Made by a program: the position numbers and the translations under genes
Shown: positions 52,201 through 52,539 of the stretch, in pieces
Position numbering within the stretch: position 1 is the first letter of the stretch
Layout of the letters: each line of letters starts with the position of its first letter
Notes under the pieces: generated by a model
What the model was told of the DNA's origin: nothing
What the model saw: only the letters and a program-made list of their open reading frames with translations
Database searches by the model: none
DNA from: Eubacteriales bacterium
Lineage (GTDB): Bacteria > Bacillota > Clostridia > Monoglobales > UMGS1388
NCBI GenBank assembly: GCA_029004515.1
Contig: JAQVYH010000006.1
Span: 1-52,539, forward strand
Reading direction: 5' to 3'
DNA: 52,539 nucleotides

Positions 52201-52539
52201 TTGCAGATACAACATATTTGCCGGGTTTATCTATGGATATGTTCGTCTTTCCTTCAGAATCTGTTTTAAACGGTGTTGTTTCGCCATCTATTGTGATTGT
52301 TGCATCAGCACATCCGCTGTATACAGTGTTGAATAAATCGTCATAGCTCATCTCTGTTAATGTAAGAGGAAGGGTTTCGTGAGCTTCTACTTCAGCCTCG
52401 TATTTATCAAAGAAAGAATAGTTTTCAGCGTAGCTTTGCATAATGTATACATCGACTATATCTCCATCTTTTATCTCATTATTAAGACCTGAAACAAAAG
52501 TGCTGCTACCATTTATCTGATAACCAACATAACCGGTTG
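49214..52539 (-). CDS. Giant surface protein, 5'-truncated by window edge, with DUF4430 end
   Basis: The reading frame stays open to the right edge, so the start lies outside; about 1107 residues are visible. The first visible residues (GYVGYQINGSSTFVSGLNNE, then IKDGDIVDVYI) match the end of the DUF4430 domains in the two downstream proteins. The ATG at 52441 is therefore internal. The rest is a string of beta-sandwich, Ig- and cadherin-like segments, e.g. NLGAGVFSGDKLINMEIVVTP, TYTLKVIKTD and a Big2-like stretch (SIATLKAVQKGISIIEVTY). No SLH is seen in this part. The 15-bp gap to the SLH-DUF4430 gene makes them one operon. The missing N-terminus may hold further ligand-binding domains. Confidence 0.8.
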   Translation of the reverse strand, partial: TGYVGYQINGSSTFVSGLNNEIKDGDIVDVYIMQSYAENYSFFDKYEAEVEAHETLPLTLTEMSYDDLFNTVYSGCADATITIDGETTPFKTDSEGKTNISIDKPGKYVVSATKTHETDDGIFTSITAPVCLLNVTSPKQYHTVNIDVPKNANIKFYECDGSDENGYDILGNELTVENIQENDIYNQYTLSLPEGRYSFRATNMQGASLGGMTFTVLPESEAQSGTAYLFTLRQLDVYTTTKYDGINYSTENEYTTTVMDSSEHMATAGDPYKSGNYTRYPYMLCAMGSAYPYAIQLLPSAIIAQTYGFGINTMYGYPLTPDTTIATKSGKLPTIIDAVITAPKDAKVSVYKQIKNFYTQEISPLSVTSKGETQDFTYGLPQNDGSHFYRVTMDGKITKAGYLNLSSEIDAKTVITFEDNENPHIRPEYDRANATQKRIEDSVVLNINKQNYLRLNIGDEFTAKAYRSSQIINGDTSNITIEPDFHYNIISGSSVTLEQQGSIATLKAVQKGISIIEVTYDAIQVTNKAVITTYGAIDPNRKGLFVVNVGDDSTTVINMTDWDSDFDTVYFLGEMGELNFTPTSDNEMTIKIDGSIISPNVDGAYALPIKQGNNIISVTSNDTTEYLIIKGKKVTANITNATDPSRQIKQGDLVSISFDGLNMPVPKMGGVYNPGYGSTMKIAYQRSDGGKVASKGTQYDFIANHTMTFKVFEEGTLTLTGGNIPMTCMGTEFGNHRYITDNGIPTNFNSIEISGAFSMLPELTIEVAKDETSNYLAALQNTYTNLSKVNILCGNSTVDKSFVVNKTSEALASEKNTSVKYTSLNNTHPLTINVEPVNAGVSMELRYWEEGDAEYKTAPVISGETLNLGAGVFSGDKLINMEIVVTPNNPTYGKTKTYSYVFYKATDEANTSILKNIEVYDSQRESFASPYGILRLENEAGLSYTRTNYECFVPKNTDQISLDVARLAGTSNITINGETKEVNTANTAFSQISLSGEITPITIDIADGRTYTLKVIKTDNPVIEAVADDGGVAVVRLLSPFEKNVNIFVGEYDGITLKQLICKADTLTQGDAVLIIDYSKLENAKSKNLFIWDEYMTEIGDRKYYLN

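Noticed and set aside
52441..52443. ATG at 52441 as the start of the giant surface protein
   Set aside because: The frame stays open to the window edge and the upstream residues match the end of a DUF4430 domain, so this Met is internal.

Overview
This is a low-G+C, spore-forming, Gram-positive chromosome segment, most likely from an uncultured anaerobic gut or rumen member of class Clostridia. The basis is consensus sigma-A promoters (several TTGACA-17-TATAAT), strong purine-rich ribosome binding sites with frequent TTG/GTG starts, the sporulation/division block rqcP(yabO)-yabP-yabQ-divIC-yabR, a SpoVB-like flippase, S-layer-homology (SLH) and 'stalk' surface proteins, and an ECF vitamin transporter. 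The species cannot be named from sequence alone. No phage, CRISPR array, rRNA or intact transposase gene was seen.

Layout. 1-6.3 kb: a candidate small RNA, an SLH surface protein, NAD-dependent DNA ligase, an AlgX/DHHW-type cell-envelope protein, and a tRNA-Met/tRNA-Glu pair. 6.5-14.7 kb: an M14 peptidase with an NSS symporter, a four-helix-bundle protein preceded by an array of mini-hairpins, N-acetylneuraminate lyase, serine acetyltransferase, an ImmA/IrrE-like protease, a CE15-type glucuronoyl esterase, an S26-like protease and MntP. 14.7-24.3 kb: an acyl-CoA synthetase and two large secreted proteins (an LRR/Ig/sialate-O-acetylesterase giant and a stalk-domain protein), bracketed by two inverted copies of a 240-bp MITE-like element. 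24.3-29.7 kb: GH1 beta-glucosidase with a lipoprotein, the yab/divIC block and a CLC channel. 29.9-38.1 kb: two paralogous cytoplasmic heparinase II/III-like lyases around spoVB and an HU gene, an M23 peptidase, a second HU, and ApbE. 38.2-42.1 kb: homocysteine methyltransferase-like, glutamate-cysteine-ligase-like and CCA-adding enzyme genes in one operon.

42.1-52.5 kb is the most interesting part. It is one minus-strand operon that enters from beyond the right edge. In transcription order it encodes a giant surface protein (5' end cut off) carrying the end of a DUF4430 domain, an SLH-anchored DUF4430 protein, a secreted alpha/alpha-barrel (prenyltransferase-like) protein, a membrane-anchored DUF4430 protein, and a complete ECF transporter (EcfT, fused EcfA-EcfA', S component). 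DUF4430 resembles the C-terminal domain of animal transcobalamin/intrinsic factor, and the alpha/alpha barrel resembles their N-terminal domain. I therefore propose a cell-surface 'split transcobalamin' that captures a corrinoid or similar cofactor and hands it to the ECF transporter. This is a hypothesis from domain logic.

The window is also rich in structured intergenic repeats. They are a MITE with CAGAC...GTCTG ends (two full copies and a relic, one copy flanked by a 34-bp duplication of a terminator), a 115-120-bp triple-hairpin repeat (two copies, one inside the ECF operon), mini-hairpin arrays separated by ATGAATT motifs, and a third element with about 21-bp inverted ends. The carbohydrate-active genes (CE15, sialate esterase, NAL, GH1, heparinase-like lyases) suggest use of acidic or acetylated plant or host glycans.
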